A stretch of 64,000 nucleotides of DNA from Campylobacter pinnipediorum subsp. caledonicus. Lineage in GTDB: Bacteria; Campylobacterota; Campylobacteria; Campylobacterales; Campylobacteraceae. How positions within the stretch are numbered: the stretch's first letter is position 1; each line of letters begins with the position of its first letter. Where the stretch lies: positions 620,001-684,000 of the forward strand of contig NZ_CP017258.1 of NCBI RefSeq assembly GCF_002022005.1, given 5' to 3'. The position numbers were made by a program, and so were the translations under genes. Positions 32,502 through 42,613 of this stretch are shown piece after piece. The notes under the pieces were generated by a model. The model ran no database searches. It saw only the letters and a program-made list of their open reading frames with translations, and was not told where the DNA came from.

Positions 32502-35348
32502 CTACACCCCTCCCATTATCTCTTTTTTTACTATCTCAACTAGTTGAGCCTTATTTATCTGTGGTGATAATATTTTAATATAAGGTTTAATGTTAAAATT
32601 ATTTCTAGATTTATTGCTAAATATAAATAATTTTGTATCTATGCCAAATAGTATTCTAGAGTCTTCTATTAAGTTTAATGCTTTTTCGGTATCAAAATTT
32701 TTTTCATTATCATCTATAAATATTAGACCATAAATTTTATTTTTTATATAGTTTTCGAATTCTTCAAAGCTATCGGCAGTTGTCAAATATGTGTTAAATT
32801 CAGATAATGCTCCAGCGAATATTTTATTTTCAATAGGTGATTTTTTGAATAATAAAATATTGTAACTTTTTTTATATATATTATTGTTTAAAAAAGTATC
32901 AAAATTTGGTATAAAACTTGTGAGTATTCTTCTTAAATTCTTTTTGCTAAATGGTTTTTTTATGTATTCATCAAATACTGTTAATGATTGTTCCGGTGAT
33001 ATACTTCCAGCACTAGATATCATAGCTATTATAGGCGTGTGCCTTCCAATTTCATTATTTTTATATTTTTTTGCAATTTCTAAAGATTTTATTCCGTATG
33101 CATCTGTATCCATTAAAAATAAATCAAATCTTTTATTTTTTGTTAATTCTTCTATATTTTTATGATCACTTGCTGATGTTATATCAACATTATATTTCTC
33201 AAATGAATGCTTTATGATATTAAGATTTATATTATTATTTTCTATTATTAGTATTTGTGGTTTATTTAAAATAAATTTTTGAGTTGATTTTATATCTGTA
33301 TTTTTTTGTAGATATTGTAAAATTTTTATAGGTGTTAAAGGATCTTTTATGCTTATAATATTTTGTGAATCATAAGATATATCTTTTGTTTTTCTTGTAA
33401 ATATTATTCGATAATTTTTAATATTATCTACTTTATTTAAGCTTGAAAAAACAGTTGGATTTAAACCGATATTTTGTAATGTTTTTTTGAAAAATATATT
33501 ATAGTCTTTATCTAAATCATCGATATATGCAGTAGGTATTTTGTTGTTTAAATTTTGATATTCTTCTATTTCATTCATTGTTTTTAATACAATTTCAAAT
33601 GAAAATTCATTACCAATATCTTTTGAGCTTTTTATTTTGAGCTTTGATTGCATACTTTTTAAATAAAGGGAGGATAGAGATAGCCAAAATTGCATATATT
33701 CATCATCTATTGTTTCTATATCAACATCTTCGTTCTGAATAAAATTTTCAAGTGTTGAATCAGCATTGTTTTTTATAGTAAATAGTATATTTGCTACATC
33801 ATTGTTTTTAGAATTTATGACTTGTTTTATTTTTACTATAATTTTTGAATATTGGTTGCATTGATATATAGCACAGAACAAAATATTAGATATTGTATTT
33901 ATGATTTTATCTTTATCTCCTATAAGATTATTTTTTATTTTAGGATCTATAAAGGTTGCGTAATTTATATTTTTTTTGTTGATTTCATTAATTCTAGATT
34001 CAAGAGCTATGCTAAAAACATCTTGTGGATTAAAGACAACTTCGCTTTTTTCTAATTCGTTGTTTTCAAAATATACAGTGCTTAAGATATCATTGAACGT
34101 AGAGTATTCTTTTGAGTAATTTTCTTCTAATACACTAAGTGCTTTTAATTGTTCAGATGATGTGTAACTTTTTCTTAAAAATGATATGCTATGAAGTTTT
34201 TCTTCTAGTTGCATTTTTTGTCTTTGAGTTGCTTTTTTTATATATTTGCTTTTAATTTTATTTAAAGTAATAATTTTTTTATGTGATTTTTTTAAATTTT
34301 CATATATGTCTTTAAAATTTAAGATCGTATTGTAATTTTCTAAATTTAATTCATCTTGATTGTCATAAAAAGAATCCTTTGCTAATCTTATATTTTCTTT
34401 TATAATTTTTAGCTCTTTAATTTTTTTAACAATATTGATGGTAATAAATATAAAAATCATAAGCAACGCGACTGATAATATTATATTTTGTTTATATCTT
34501 TTTAAAATAATTGAATTTTTTATAGATAATTCAGACTCTATGATGTTTGAAGCTTCTAACAAAAATATAAATTTATCTTTTTGAAAATTATCTATTAGAT
34601 AAAATTCTTCGTTTGTTATATTTTTTTTCTTTAATTCTGATAGTTTATTACCTTCTTCAAATATTTTTTTTAAATATCCACTATTTTTAGAAGTATTTAA
34701 AAAATTTATCATTCTTTCTTTTGATTCATTTTTTGGTAAAAATTTTATATCTATAAGATTTGAAATATCAGCTTGGAGCCAGTTTAATATATTATTGCTT
34801 GAAACTTGTTCGTTATTTATTATAGCTTTTTGTATGTATTCTCTATTAAAGTTTATTTTTGATGCATTTATATATATATCATTTAATATAATAATATATG
34901 TTCTTAATTCATTATTTAATGATTTGAGATCTAAAAATTTAGAATTTCCATTTATTATTGAATCATTTATATTTCTATAAAAATTTAAAAATATATTTAA
35001 AAATGTGTAATTACTAGTTATCCTTTGTCGTAAAATTTCAACTTGTGATTTTATTGATATTGTTTCATCTTGTTTTTCTGGCTTAAAGGAAATTAAGGCA
35101 TCTATGTCATCATCGGTTTTTTTTCTTAAAATATCTATATTGTAAAAATTATTTTTTTTGGAATTTACTATCTCTCTTTCTAGTATAAGTGATTTTATTA
35201 TATTTTTTAAAATATTTTGCTCTTTTATGCTCTCTGCTAATTTGTTAGAGTTGTAAACATAGGTGGAAAAATTATATATTTTATACAATATGAAAAAAAT
35301 AGTAAAAATTAAAGGTATGATTACAATGTAGTCTTTAAATTTTTTCAT
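32502..35348 (-). CDS. Membrane hybrid histidine-kinase-like protein with degenerate kinase and multiple receiver-like domains
   Basis: 948 residues. Two membrane segments (about 8-28 and 290-308) enclose a 260-residue helical sensor domain. A helical region (about 340-420) takes the place of the dimerisation domain, but no SHE(I/L)RTPL-type phosphorylation box is visible. The ATPase-like part keeps IINTISNILFCAIYQ (N-box-like) but lacks clear glycine boxes. Then three receiver-like units follow: a degenerate one, one with probable Asp near residue 746 (FDLFLMDTD) and Lys in YIKKPF, and a degenerate C-terminal one. The protein is coupled to a PAS/HPt-like gene upstream by an ATGA overlap. Likely a signal-integration scaffold rather than a standard kinase. 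Confidence 0.7.
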   Translation of the reverse strand: MKKFKDYIVIIPLIFTIFFILYKIYNFSTYVYNSNKLAESIKEQNILKNIIKSLILEREIVNSKKNNFYNIDILRKKTDDDIDALISFKPEKQDETISIKSQVEILRQRITSNYTFLNIFLNFYRNINDSIINGNSKFLDLKSLNNELRTYIIILNDIYINASKINFNREYIQKAIINNEQVSSNNILNWLQADISNLIDIKFLPKNESKERMINFLNTSKNSGYLKKIFEEGNKLSELKKKNITNEEFYLIDNFQKDKFIFLLEASNIIESELSIKNSIILKRYKQNIILSVALLMIFIFITINIVKKIKELKIIKENIRLAKDSFYDNQDELNLENYNTILNFKDIYENLKKSHKKIITLNKIKSKYIKKATQRQKMQLEEKLHSISFLRKSYTSSEQLKALSVLEENYSKEYSTFNDILSTVYFENNELEKSEVVFNPQDVFSIALESRINEINKKNINYATFIDPKIKNNLIGDKDKIINTISNILFCAIYQCNQYSKIIVKIKQVINSKNNDVANILFTIKNNADSTLENFIQNEDVDIETIDDEYMQFWLSLSSLYLKSMQSKLKIKSSKDIGNEFSFEIVLKTMNEIEEYQNLNNKIPTAYIDDLDKDYNIFFKKTLQNIGLNPTVFSSLNKVDNIKNYRIIFTRKTKDISYDSQNIISIKDPLTPIKILQYLQKNTDIKSTQKFILNKPQILIIENNNINLNIIKHSFEKYNVDITSASDHKNIEELTKNKRFDLFLMDTDAYGIKSLEIAKKYKNNEIGRHTPIIAMISSAGSISPEQSLTVFDEYIKKPFSKKNLRRILTSFIPNFDTFLNNNIYKKSYNILLFKKSPIENKIFAGALSEFNTYLTTADSFEEFENYIKNKIYGLIFIDDNEKNFDTEKALNLIEDSRILFGIDTKLFIFSNKSRNNFNIKPYIKILSPQINKAQLVEIVKKEIMGGV

Positions 35349-36097
35349 AAATTCTCCTGATATTTAGACAAAACATTTTGTAATTCATCTATATTTTCTT
35401 TAACATTAAGTATTAATGTATTTAACTCTGAGTTGTTTGAATTTTGAATTTCTGTAAAAATTTTAACCAGGGGTGTTATATGTAATATAATTGCAGTTTC
35501 TTTTATTTTTTTTGTGATTTTTTTTATTTCTTGTATATTATGTGTAATAATTGCATTTTGTATTGCTAATTCATGTCTCTTGGCGCCTCTTATAAAAATA
35601 TTCATATATGAAATAAATTCATCCTTTTCTAGGTTTAAGAAATTTCTATTTTTTTCAAGCCAAGCTTCATCAATAGATATATTTCTATGAAATTTAGATG
35701 TTTCTTTATTTTTTGTATTCTTTAGTATTGGAAGTCTAACTTCTGGAATATGAAAAATATTATCTTTTGTATTATTTTTATCTTGTGAAATTACATCTTC
35801 AATTACAAGCTCTAAGCTATAGAAACTATCAGTGCCTTTAGTAAAAAATTCATCTATTTTAAAAATCGCGATTGCAGTTTTACCACTTTTTGTTTTTATA
35901 TTAAATTTTGTTTTTGTGCTTGAATTTTCTATGATATTTTGTATAAAAGGTTTGTTGATATTTTTCGGATAATTTTGTATTATTTCATCTATATCTTTGT
36001 GCTGTGATAAAAAATCTTCTAAGTCTTGATACTCTAAAATTCCTAAAGTTTTTTTGTCTATCCCTATAATCTTATAATCTTTGTTGTATATTATCAA
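35345..36097 (-). CDS. PAS-like plus HPt-like protein lacking the phospho-histidine
   Basis: 250 residues. The N-terminal 100 read as a PAS-like sensor (IIYNKDYKIIGIDKKTLGIL, VFSL-type strands later). Residues about 155-250 form four helices like an HPt domain. The HPt consensus AHxLKGxA aligns to TKKIKETA at 195-202, so the phosphorylated His is Lys196 and the following Gly is Glu200. It overlaps uvrC and the receiver-rich gene downstream by 4 bases each. It may bind receivers without passing phosphate. Family not recognised beyond these folds. Confidence 0.6.
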   Translation of the reverse strand: MIIYNKDYKIIGIDKKTLGILEYQDLEDFLSQHKDIDEIIQNYPKNINKPFIQNIIENSSTKTKFNIKTKSGKTAIAIFKIDEFFTKGTDSFYSLELVIEDVISQDKNNTKDNIFHIPEVRLPILKNTKNKETSKFHRNISIDEAWLEKNRNFLNLEKDEFISYMNIFIRGAKRHELAIQNAIITHNIQEIKKITKKIKETAIILHITPLVKIFTEIQNSNNSELNTLILNVKENIDELQNVLSKYQENL

Positions 36098-37899
36098 GAC
36101 TTTTCCTTAAATATTTTATCCGCAACACTTTTGTTTGTTATTTTTTTTATATCATCATAACTTGATTTATAGATTTTATCAAAACTTCCATAAAAATTAA
36201 CTAATTTCGTAATGCTTCCCTTTGAAATTCCAAGCTTTGCTAGTTTTGAATTTTGTGTATCTTGTTTGTTTTTAATTTTTCTATGAAAGCTTATTGCAAA
36301 ACGATGAGCCTCATCTCTCATTTTTTGAAAAAACAAAAGTTTTTTATCATCTGTAGCTAAGTTAAATTTATTGCTTATAGTATAAATTTTATCCTTTGCT
36401 TTCCCTTTTGCTCTATGTGCTTTTGCGTCAATTTTTTCTTTTGATATTGCTATAACATCTATATTTGTTCCAGAACTTTTTAAAATTTCAACAGCTAGAT
36501 TTAACAAAGCTTCTCCGCCATCTATTATCCACAAATCAGGCGGACTTAATTTATCAAATCTTAAAGCTCTTATTGTCAAACTCTCTCTCATTTGGTCATA
36601 ATCATTTTTGCTTTCAAGATGAAAATGTCTATACTTTTCTTTTATAAAGTCTCCATTTTCATATCTTATCATACCAGCAACTGTTGCTTCTCCAAATAGA
36701 TGTGAGTTGTCAAAACATTCTATTGTGTTTGGTGTATGGCTTAGGTTAAAATATTCTTTTAGCTCATTTAAAAAGCCCATATCATTTGTTTTTATATGTT
36801 TTTGTATTGTTATTTGTGCATTTTTTTGCGCTATTTCACAAATTTTTCTTTTTTCTCCAACTTTTGGTTGTTTGATTGAAAATTTCTTATTGTGTCTTTT
36901 ATTTAAAATTTCAGCTACCAAATCAATATCTTCAAACTCATCAAATGTATAAATTTTAGTTGCAGTTACTGGTTGATTTATCGCAAAATTATCAAGTATA
37001 AAGTGCTTGTATATCTCGTTTATTTCGTTATTTTCTCCATCTTTTGCATTCGTTATATCGCTTTTTACACCAACTATTTTTCCTTTTTGTATACTAAATC
37101 TTATCCCGCAAAATAAATCTAAATATTTAGTTACACAAAATACCTCAAAATCTTCAAGTTTTGCTATATCAACCTCTATTTTTACCTCTAAATTTTTTAT
37201 ACTATTTATCTGATCTCTTGTTATTGCGGCTTGTTCATAATTTTGTGAATTTGCATATATTTGCATGAGATTTGTTAGCTTTGGTATCATCAAACTTGGA
37301 TTTTGTAAAGATATCAATGCCTCATCTACTATTTTTTTATAATCCTCTTTTGAAATTTCATTTTCGCAAGGAGCATAGCATCTTTTCATCTGATAAAAAA
37401 GGCACTTTTTTTTACTTTTTAGACATGATTTTTTTTGAATTAGCTTAAAATTTATATAAATAGCTTCTAGTAAATCTTTAGATCCGCTAAAAAATGGTCC
37501 AAAATATTTTATATTTGCGCCTTGAACTATCTTTCTTGTGATTTCAAATCTTGGAAAATCTTCGTTTAAATCTATAAAAATATAAGGGTATGTTTTATCA
37601 TCTCTTAATAAGATATTATACTTTGGTTTTAGTTGTTTTATAAAAGAGTTTTCAAGTATTAATGCATCAGCTTCGCTACTAGTTACTATGTATTCAAGAT
37701 GATTTGTTTCACTTATCATTTTATGAATTCTAGGGCTTAGATTTGATGATGGTGATAGAGTTGGTGTAAAATTAAAATAACTTTTTACTCTATTAAAAAG
37801 GTTTTTGGCTTTTCCTACATATAAAAGCCTATTTTTTTCATCAAAGTATTGATATACGCCAGAACTTTTTGGCAAAGTTCTTAACTCATCTAATAGCAA
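36094..37899 (-). CDS. uvrC: Excinuclease ABC subunit C
   Basis: UvrC makes the two incisions in nucleotide-excision repair. The GIY-YIG domain is at the N-terminus (SGVYQYFDEKNRLLYVGKAK), a cysteine cluster follows (CLFYQMKRCYAPC), the UVR helix is near residue 205, and the RNase H-like half holds ECFDNSHL and DLWIIDGGEALL. 601 residues with a terminal HhH region (LAKLGISKGSITKLVNFYG). It ends in the coupled signalling pair and starts 1 base from the DciA-like gene. Confidence 0.96.
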   Translation of the reverse strand: MLLDELRTLPKSSGVYQYFDEKNRLLYVGKAKNLFNRVKSYFNFTPTLSPSSNLSPRIHKMISETNHLEYIVTSSEADALILENSFIKQLKPKYNILLRDDKTYPYIFIDLNEDFPRFEITRKIVQGANIKYFGPFFSGSKDLLEAIYINFKLIQKKSCLKSKKKCLFYQMKRCYAPCENEISKEDYKKIVDEALISLQNPSLMIPKLTNLMQIYANSQNYEQAAITRDQINSIKNLEVKIEVDIAKLEDFEVFCVTKYLDLFCGIRFSIQKGKIVGVKSDITNAKDGENNEINEIYKHFILDNFAINQPVTATKIYTFDEFEDIDLVAEILNKRHNKKFSIKQPKVGEKRKICEIAQKNAQITIQKHIKTNDMGFLNELKEYFNLSHTPNTIECFDNSHLFGEATVAGMIRYENGDFIKEKYRHFHLESKNDYDQMRESLTIRALRFDKLSPPDLWIIDGGEALLNLAVEILKSSGTNIDVIAISKEKIDAKAHRAKGKAKDKIYTISNKFNLATDDKKLLFFQKMRDEAHRFAISFHRKIKNKQDTQNSKLAKLGISKGSITKLVNFYGSFDKIYKSSYDDIKKITNKSVADKIFKEKS

Positions 37900-38358
37900 T
37901 TAAATTTTTCCTTTTATGATTGTTCTAATCTCTTCAAAATGAATGTAAATTTCTTGAGTTTTTGCTAAATTTTTAAACTCACCTTTGGATTTTTTTTGCG
38001 TTTTTGTATTTTGATTGTAATTTATAACAAGGCTATTTTGTAATTGTATCTTATTTGTTACAAATATTTTTATATCGCTTACGCTAGCAAAAACAGATTC
38101 CGGTCTTATCTGAACGATAGTTTTTAATAAACCTTTTATCATTTTTATATTATTATCGTAACGCAGTTCACGAAGCAATATTGGATTTTTAAGTACTATA
38201 AATAATGTTTTGTCTTTTACGTAGCAAAATGATATAAATTGTTTATGAGCTTCGCTCATCATGCTTATTAGCTCTTGATATTGCCTTATTTTGTTTAGTT
38301 TTTCATATAAAGGATTTTGATACACATGTTTTTCAATAATAAATTTAATATCTTTCAT
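37900..38358 (-). CDS. DciA-like (DUF721) protein
   Basis: 152 residues. The core KQFISFCYVKDKTLFIVLKN followed by LLRELRYDNNIKMIKGLL has the pattern of DUF721/DciA proteins, which load the replicative helicase. The same small gene lies between uvrC and guaA in C. jejuni. Its 5' end overlaps the divergent LptM-like gene by 33 bases. Family call is moderate; role in helicase loading is inferred from the family. Confidence 0.6.
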   Translation of the reverse strand: MKDIKFIIEKHVYQNPLYEKLNKIRQYQELISMMSEAHKQFISFCYVKDKTLFIVLKNPILLRELRYDNNIKMIKGLLKTIVQIRPESVFASVSDIKIFVTNKIQLQNSLVINYNQNTKTQKKSKGEFKNLAKTQEIYIHFEEIRTIIKGKI

Positions 38359-38466
38359 AAAGTTATTTTAGCATTTCTTATATTAATTTTTCTTGGAGGG
38401 TGTGGTTATAAAGCAGATCCTTTTTATAATGAAAATGCTAAACAATCTGAGCATGTTAAAAGTTAA
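38326..38466 (+). CDS. LptM-like small lipoprotein (46 aa)
   Basis: Short gene: ATG at 38326 with AAAGGA about 11 bases before, TAA at 38464. The product has a lipoprotein signal (VILALFLI-type hydrophobic core, then LGGC, Cys26) followed by GYKADPFYNEN. CGxKxxPxY after the lipidated cysteine is the LptM mark; LptM helps LptD fold with LptE in lipopolysaccharide export. It overlaps head-to-head with the DciA-like gene by 33 bases, an unusual arrangement. Confidence 0.65.
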   Translation: MFFNNKFNIFHKVILAFLILIFLGGCGYKADPFYNENAKQSEHVKS

Positions 38467-38545
38467 AATATATACTTAAAACTTAAATTTATATTGTTTT
38501 AGTAAAATACTTAGTTATTTAATTTTCATTCAAGGAGAAAAGTAG

Positions 38546-39919
38546 ATGAAATTTCTTGGACTTATAGTCTTGTTTTTTGCAGCGGCCTTTGGTTCTGGTG
38601 CTGAGGTTGCGGTTGAGCATATAGACCTTAGTACAACTTGGGCTGGCTGGTTATGTCTTGTAGTATTTGTTATTGGATATTATTTTATAGCGGCTGAAGA
38701 GCTGTATCATGTAAATAAAGCTAAACCAGCTATATTTATAGGTACTTTTATGTTTATACTTTTGGGTATTTATATGGCCATAAATGGTATGTCTATGGAG
38801 CCTTTAAATAATGAGATAAATCACCTTATTATAGAGATTGCTCAGATAGTATTTTTCTTGATGGTTGCTATGACATACATAGAAGCATTGATAGAAAGAG
38901 ATGTTTTTAATGCATTAAAATACAATCTAGTTTCAAAAGGATACTCTTACAAAAAACTTTTTTGGCTAACTGGTGTTATTGCATTTTTCTTAAGCCCAGT
39001 AGCTGACAATCTAACAACAGCACTTATTTTATCTACCGTTCTTTTAACAATAGATAGAGAAAATAAAGCATTCTTAGTAGCCGGTGCGATAAATATAGTT
39101 GTTGCAGCAAATGCCGGTGGTGCATGGAGTCCATTTGGAGATATCACAACTCTTATGGTTTGGGCGGCAGGAAAATCTCCATTTATAGATTTCTTAGCAC
39201 TTTTCCCTGCTTCATTTATTGGTTGGATTATTACTGGATATTTATTGTCTTTAAAAGTTCCAGAAGGAAGTCCTCATTTTGATGTAAAAAGCGAGAAAAA
39301 AGTTATCATAAAACCTGGTGGTAAGGTTGTTATAGCTCTTGGAATTTCCACTATAGTTATAGCTGTTTTATGTCATCAGTTCTTTCATTTACCTGCTATG
39401 TGGGGTATGATGTTTGGTTTTTCTTTACTTACTATATTTTCATATTCATTTAAGAAGAAACACAAAAATGAAGACACTATGAATGTTTTTCACTATATGT
39501 CAAAAATAGAAAATGATACATTGTTATTTTTCTTTGGAATTTTAGCTGCTGTTGGCGCTTTGCACTACGCTGGTTTCTTGGAGTATCTAATAAAACTTTA
39601 TGATAGTTTTGGATTTACTAGCATAAACATTGCTGTTGGTTTTGTATCTGCTATAGTTGACAATGTTCCTGTTATGTCGGCTGTTTTAAAATCAAATCCG
39701 GTAATGGGCGATGATGAGTGGTTGCTTGTAACGCTTACAGCTGGTATCGGTGGTTCTATGATCAGTTTTGGTTCAGCTGCTGGTGTCGGTGTTATGGGTA
39801 AATTAAGAGGTATTTATACTTTTGGTGCTCATATGTCTCAGGCTTGGAAAGTAGTTGTTGGATATATTATTTCTCTTGTTATATGGTATATTCAATTTGA
39901 AATTTTAGGATGGTATTAA
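38546..39919 (+). CDS. nhaD: Na+/H+ antiporter NhaD
   Basis: 457 residues with about 11-12 membrane segments and an N-terminal signal-like segment ([18 protein letters not shown]). The NhaD/ion-transporter family marks are [35 protein letters not shown], and the second inverted copy [15 protein letters not shown] with [17 protein letters not shown]. It exchanges sodium for protons at the inner membrane. Ends by overlapping the guaA start by one base. Confidence 0.9.
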   Translation: MKFLGLIVLFFAAAFGSGAEVAVEHIDLSTTWAGWLCLVVFVIGYYFIAAEELYHVNKAKPAIFIGTFMFILLGIYMAINGMSMEPLNNEINHLIIEIAQIVFFLMVAMTYIEALIERDVFNALKYNLVSKGYSYKKLFWLTGVIAFFLSPVADNLTTALILSTVLLTIDRENKAFLVAGAINIVVAANAGGAWSPFGDITTLMVWAAGKSPFIDFLALFPASFIGWIITGYLLSLKVPEGSPHFDVKSEKKVIIKPGGKVVIALGISTIVIAVLCHQFFHLPAMWGMMFGFSLLTIFSYSFKKKHKNEDTMNVFHYMSKIENDTLLFFFGILAAVGALHYAGFLEYLIKLYDSFGFTSINIAVGFVSAIVDNVPVMSAVLKSNPVMGDDEWLLVTLTAGIGGSMISFGSAAGVGVMGKLRGIYTFGAHMSQAWKVVVGYIISLVIWYIQFEILGWY

Positions 39920-41454
39920 TGAAAAAAGCTGATATTATTGTTTTGGATTTTGGTTCTCAATATACACAACTGATAGCTAGACGCCTTAGAGAGCAGGGGT
40001 TTTATGCTGAGCTTTTGCCTTTTAATTCAAAGCTTGAGGATATAAAAGCAAAACAGCCTAAGGGTATTATTCTTAGTGGTGGACCAGCAAGTGTTTATGC
40101 TAATGATGCTTATTTCTGTGATGAAGGTGTTTTTGAGCTTGGAATTCCTGTGCTTGGAGTTTGTTATGGTATGCAACTTATAGCTCATCATTTTGGCGGT
40201 AGTGTTATACCTGCTAGAGAAAAAGAGTATGGTAAGGCTGAGCTATTTTTTGATGTTAATCATCCTCTTTTTGAAAATACAAAAGATGGTCAAATCGTAT
40301 GGATGAGTCATTCTGATAAGGTTGAAAATTTACCTTCAAATTTTAAAGTTTTAGCTAAGTCAAAGCACTCTGATTTTTGTGCTTATGGTGATGATGAACG
40401 TAAAATTTATGCTTTACAATTTCACCCTGAAGTAGCTCATAGTGAATCAGGTGATGCTATTTTGAAAAATTTTGCAAAGTTGATATGTAAATGCGAAAGC
40501 AATTGGAATATGGGAAATTTTGCAAAAGAACAGATGGCTAAAATAAAAGAAAAAGTTGGTAATGATAAAGTTCTTTGTGCTGTAAGCGGTGGTGTTGATA
40601 GCTCTGTTGTTGCGGCTTTGTTGGCTCATTCTGTCCCTGATAACTTGATAGTTGTTTTTGTTGATAATGGTCTTCTTAGAACAAAAGAGCGAGAGCAAGT
40701 AGAAAATATATTTAAATCCAAACTTGGTGTTGATTTGATTGTCATTGATGCTAGTGAGTTATTTTTGGGAAGGTTAGCTGGAGTTGTGGATCCTGAACAA
40801 AAGCGTAAAATAATAGGAAATACTTTTATTGAAGTTTTTGAACAAGAAGCAAAAAAACATGAAAACGTAAAATACCTAGCTCAAGGCACACTCTATACAG
40901 ACATTATAGAAAGTAGTGTTGTTGGTTCTAGTAAAACAATAAAAAGCCATCATAACGTAGGTGGTTTACCTGATTGGATGAAATTTGAACTTATAGAGCC
41001 TTTAAAAGAGATATTTAAAGATGAGGTTAGGGTGCTTGGACTAGAACTTGGTCTTAGTAAAGATTTGGTTTATCGTCATCCATTCCCAGGTCCAGGACTT
41101 GCTATACGCATAATGGGCGAAGTAAATGAGCCTAGCTTGGAACTATTAAGAGCTGCTGATGTTATCCTTAGAGATGAGCTTAAATCTAGTGGCTGGTATA
41201 ATAAAACTTGGCAAGCATTTTGCGTGCTTTTAAATGTAAAATCAGTTGGTGTTATGGGCGATAATAGAACCTATGAAAACGCTGTTTGTATACGTGTTGT
41301 TGATGCTAGTGATGGTATGACGGCTAGTTTTTCAAGACTTCCTTATGATTTGCTTGAAAATGTAAGCCGCCGTATTATAAATGAAGTTAACGGCATAAAC
41401 CGTGTTGTTTACGATATTAGCTCAAAACCACCCGCAACTATCGAGTGGGAGTAG
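39919..41454 (+). CDS. guaA: GMP synthase (glutamine-hydrolysing)
   Basis: GuaA turns XMP into GMP. The glutaminase half has the catalytic Cys in [10 protein letters not shown] and [10 protein letters not shown]; the synthetase half has the ATP loop [16 protein letters not shown] and ends with the dimer tail [11 protein letters not shown] start at ATG 39919, whose first base is the last base of the nhaD stop; an upstream ATG adds only MVL. 511 residues, full length. Confidence 0.97.
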   Translation: MKKADIIVLDFGSQYTQLIARRLREQGFYAELLPFNSKLEDIKAKQPKGIILSGGPASVYANDAYFCDEGVFELGIPVLGVCYGMQLIAHHFGGSVIPAREKEYGKAELFFDVNHPLFENTKDGQIVWMSHSDKVENLPSNFKVLAKSKHSDFCAYGDDERKIYALQFHPEVAHSESGDAILKNFAKLICKCESNWNMGNFAKEQMAKIKEKVGNDKVLCAVSGGVDSSVVAALLAHSVPDNLIVVFVDNGLLRTKEREQVENIFKSKLGVDLIVIDASELFLGRLAGVVDPEQKRKIIGNTFIEVFEQEAKKHENVKYLAQGTLYTDIIESSVVGSSKTIKSHHNVGGLPDWMKFELIEPLKEIFKDEVRVLGLELGLSKDLVYRHPFPGPGLAIRIMGEVNEPSLELLRAADVILRDELKSSGWYNKTWQAFCVLLNVKSVGVMGDNRTYENAVCIRVVDASDGMTASFSRLPYDLLENVSRRIINEVNGINRVVYDISSKPPATIEWE

Positions 41455-41560
41455 TTAAAAACAGGCTCTAAAGCCTTATAAATAGCTATTTTGTGAGTGT
41501 TGTACTTGTAAAATTTATAAATGGGTCACTTAAAGAGTAATTCTTTGGGTGATATTGAAG

Positions 41561-41597
41561 AAAAAGCAACTGAGATTTTTGATTTTAGTTGCTTTTT
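41561..41597. terminator. Intrinsic terminator, 11-bp stem with flanking A/T runs
   Basis: AAAAAGCAACT (41561-41571) pairs with AGTTGCTTTTT (41587-41597). It lies just beyond the stop of the 39-residue minus-strand gene and has T-runs on both strands, so it could stop transcription from either side. Confidence 0.75.
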
Positions 41598-41609
41598 GTT
41601 AATAATAAA

Positions 41610-41729
41610 TTATAGTTTTAATGCTGCTTTCATTGAAACAGTGAGTAGTAGTTCTGTAGCAATAGTTTTAGCTATCTCTATTGTGAATGGTAGGGCTTTT
41701 TCTTTGATTACTTTCTTTATATATTCCAT
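41610..41729 (-). CDS. Small hypothetical protein (39 aa)
   Basis: ATG at 41729, TAA at 41610; product begins MEYIKKVIKEKALPFTIEIA and ends VSMKAALKL. It is an amphipathic helix candidate with a basic start. The start codon overlaps the end of the broken gene upstream, and a good terminator follows the stop. These signs of organisation support a real gene, but no family is recognised; peptides of this type are found in mobile elements. Confidence 0.4.
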   Translation of the reverse strand: MEYIKKVIKEKALPFTIEIAKTIATELLLTVSMKAALKL

Positions 41730-42085
41730 GTTATATCTTCTCTGATTTTATCTAAAAAACCATGTCTATATCTCTTTTCAAACTTAGTATCTCCTGCATG
41801 AGTTATAAATTTTGTTATGTCAAAGATTCTTTTTTTATAATAAATTATTTTCTTTCGGGCACTCAACCATCTTTTTAGAATTTCATCACGACTTAGTTCT
41901 TCAAATTCTTTCTGTGTAAGCGGTAATAAATGGTATTCGATAGATTTATTTTACATAGAATTAAACTGCTCTTTTGTAATAGAGTAAAACTCCAAGTCAA
42001 ACAAATTATCGGATAGCTCTCTTAAGATATTACATAAATCACCATTAAAGGGATATTTCTTGTTATGTCATTGTCTTATCTATAT
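41724..42085 (-). pseudogene. Broken gene of unknown family
   Basis: The minus strand reads HNKKYPFNGDLCNILRELSD and on to TKEQFNSM, an in-frame TAA, then NKSIEYHLLPLTQKEFEELS and on to LDKIREDITWNI with a TAA. One nonsense codon near 41950 divides an otherwise open frame of about 120 codons without a start. Composition is protein-like (balanced charged and hydrophobic residues). The end overlaps the 39-residue gene, so the two were probably one operon. Function unknown. Confidence 0.5.
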
Positions 42086-42129
42086 CGTAAGTCTAAATAA
42101 ACAAGAAAGTATAAAAAATATGATAAAAA

Positions 42130-42470
42130 TGTATGTTAATGCTAAGAAGACTAGTAGAGATTGGGATGGAGGGTTTTAAAATCCAAGGCATACAAAATGA
42201 TAAAAAAATTAAATGAAATAATGTTAAAAGACAATCCAAACTTAATAGTGATTGCAGGCAATGTTAATCAAAAATTTTATGAAGAAAACTGTTATGGACA
42301 AGAGAAAGAAGTGTATTAGTAAGCAAAGATAAAGAAAAGAGATGCATGGAAAATTTATTTGATATTTGAGGTATGTTGATTATGCTGAACATGATCTGGA
42401 TAGATTATTGCTACCTGCTTTAAGAAGGGGTGGCAAGAGAAAAAAGAAAGTATACTTGGTAAAATAAGAC
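42130..42470 (+). pseudogene. Broken gene of unknown family with several frameshifts
   Basis: Coding-like pieces in changing frames: MLMLRRLVEIGMEGFKIQG, then MIKKLNEIMLKDNPNLIVIA followed by GNVNQKFYEENCYGQE, then ERSVLVSKDKEKRCMENLFD, then YVDYAEHDLDRLLLPALRRG and a basic tail ending VYLVK before TAA. Together they suggest an original protein of roughly 110 residues or more. I do not recognise the family. Confidence 0.45.
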
Positions 42471-42566
42471 ATATTTTTGAGGTGTTTTTTGGTGTTTGAA
42501 ATAGTCCAATATTAAGTATTATATCAAGTATGAATTTTATTATTTTTTGAAGAGCTTTATTATAAT

Positions 42567-42598
42567 AAATCAAATAGATATTGTAATCTATTTGATTT
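42567..42598. terminator. Perfect 13-bp hairpin downstream of the DUF1561 gene
   Basis: AAATCAAATAGAT (42567-42579) pairs exactly with ATCTATTTGATTT (42586-42598), loop of six bases. It is 15 bases beyond the toxin stop codon and has T-rich flanks, particularly on the plus strand. Confidence 0.65.
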
Positions 42599-42613
42599 TT
42601 AAAATTGTAAATT

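Larger units (their letters stand above)
41455..42613. other. Decayed accessory region between guaA and the DUF1561 gene
   Basis: Over 1.1 kb without an intact large gene. It contains, on the minus strand, a 39-residue open frame with a terminator and the remains of a gene upstream of it (41724-42085), and on the plus strand another broken gene (about 42130-42470). Both are described separately. The mix of fragments on both strands suggests an old insertion point next to guaA. Confidence 0.6.

Noticed and set aside
41521-41745. Plus-strand open frame of 74 codons after guaA
   Set aside because: It runs through a strong terminator hairpin and is antisense to a better-organised 39-residue frame; no ribosome site.
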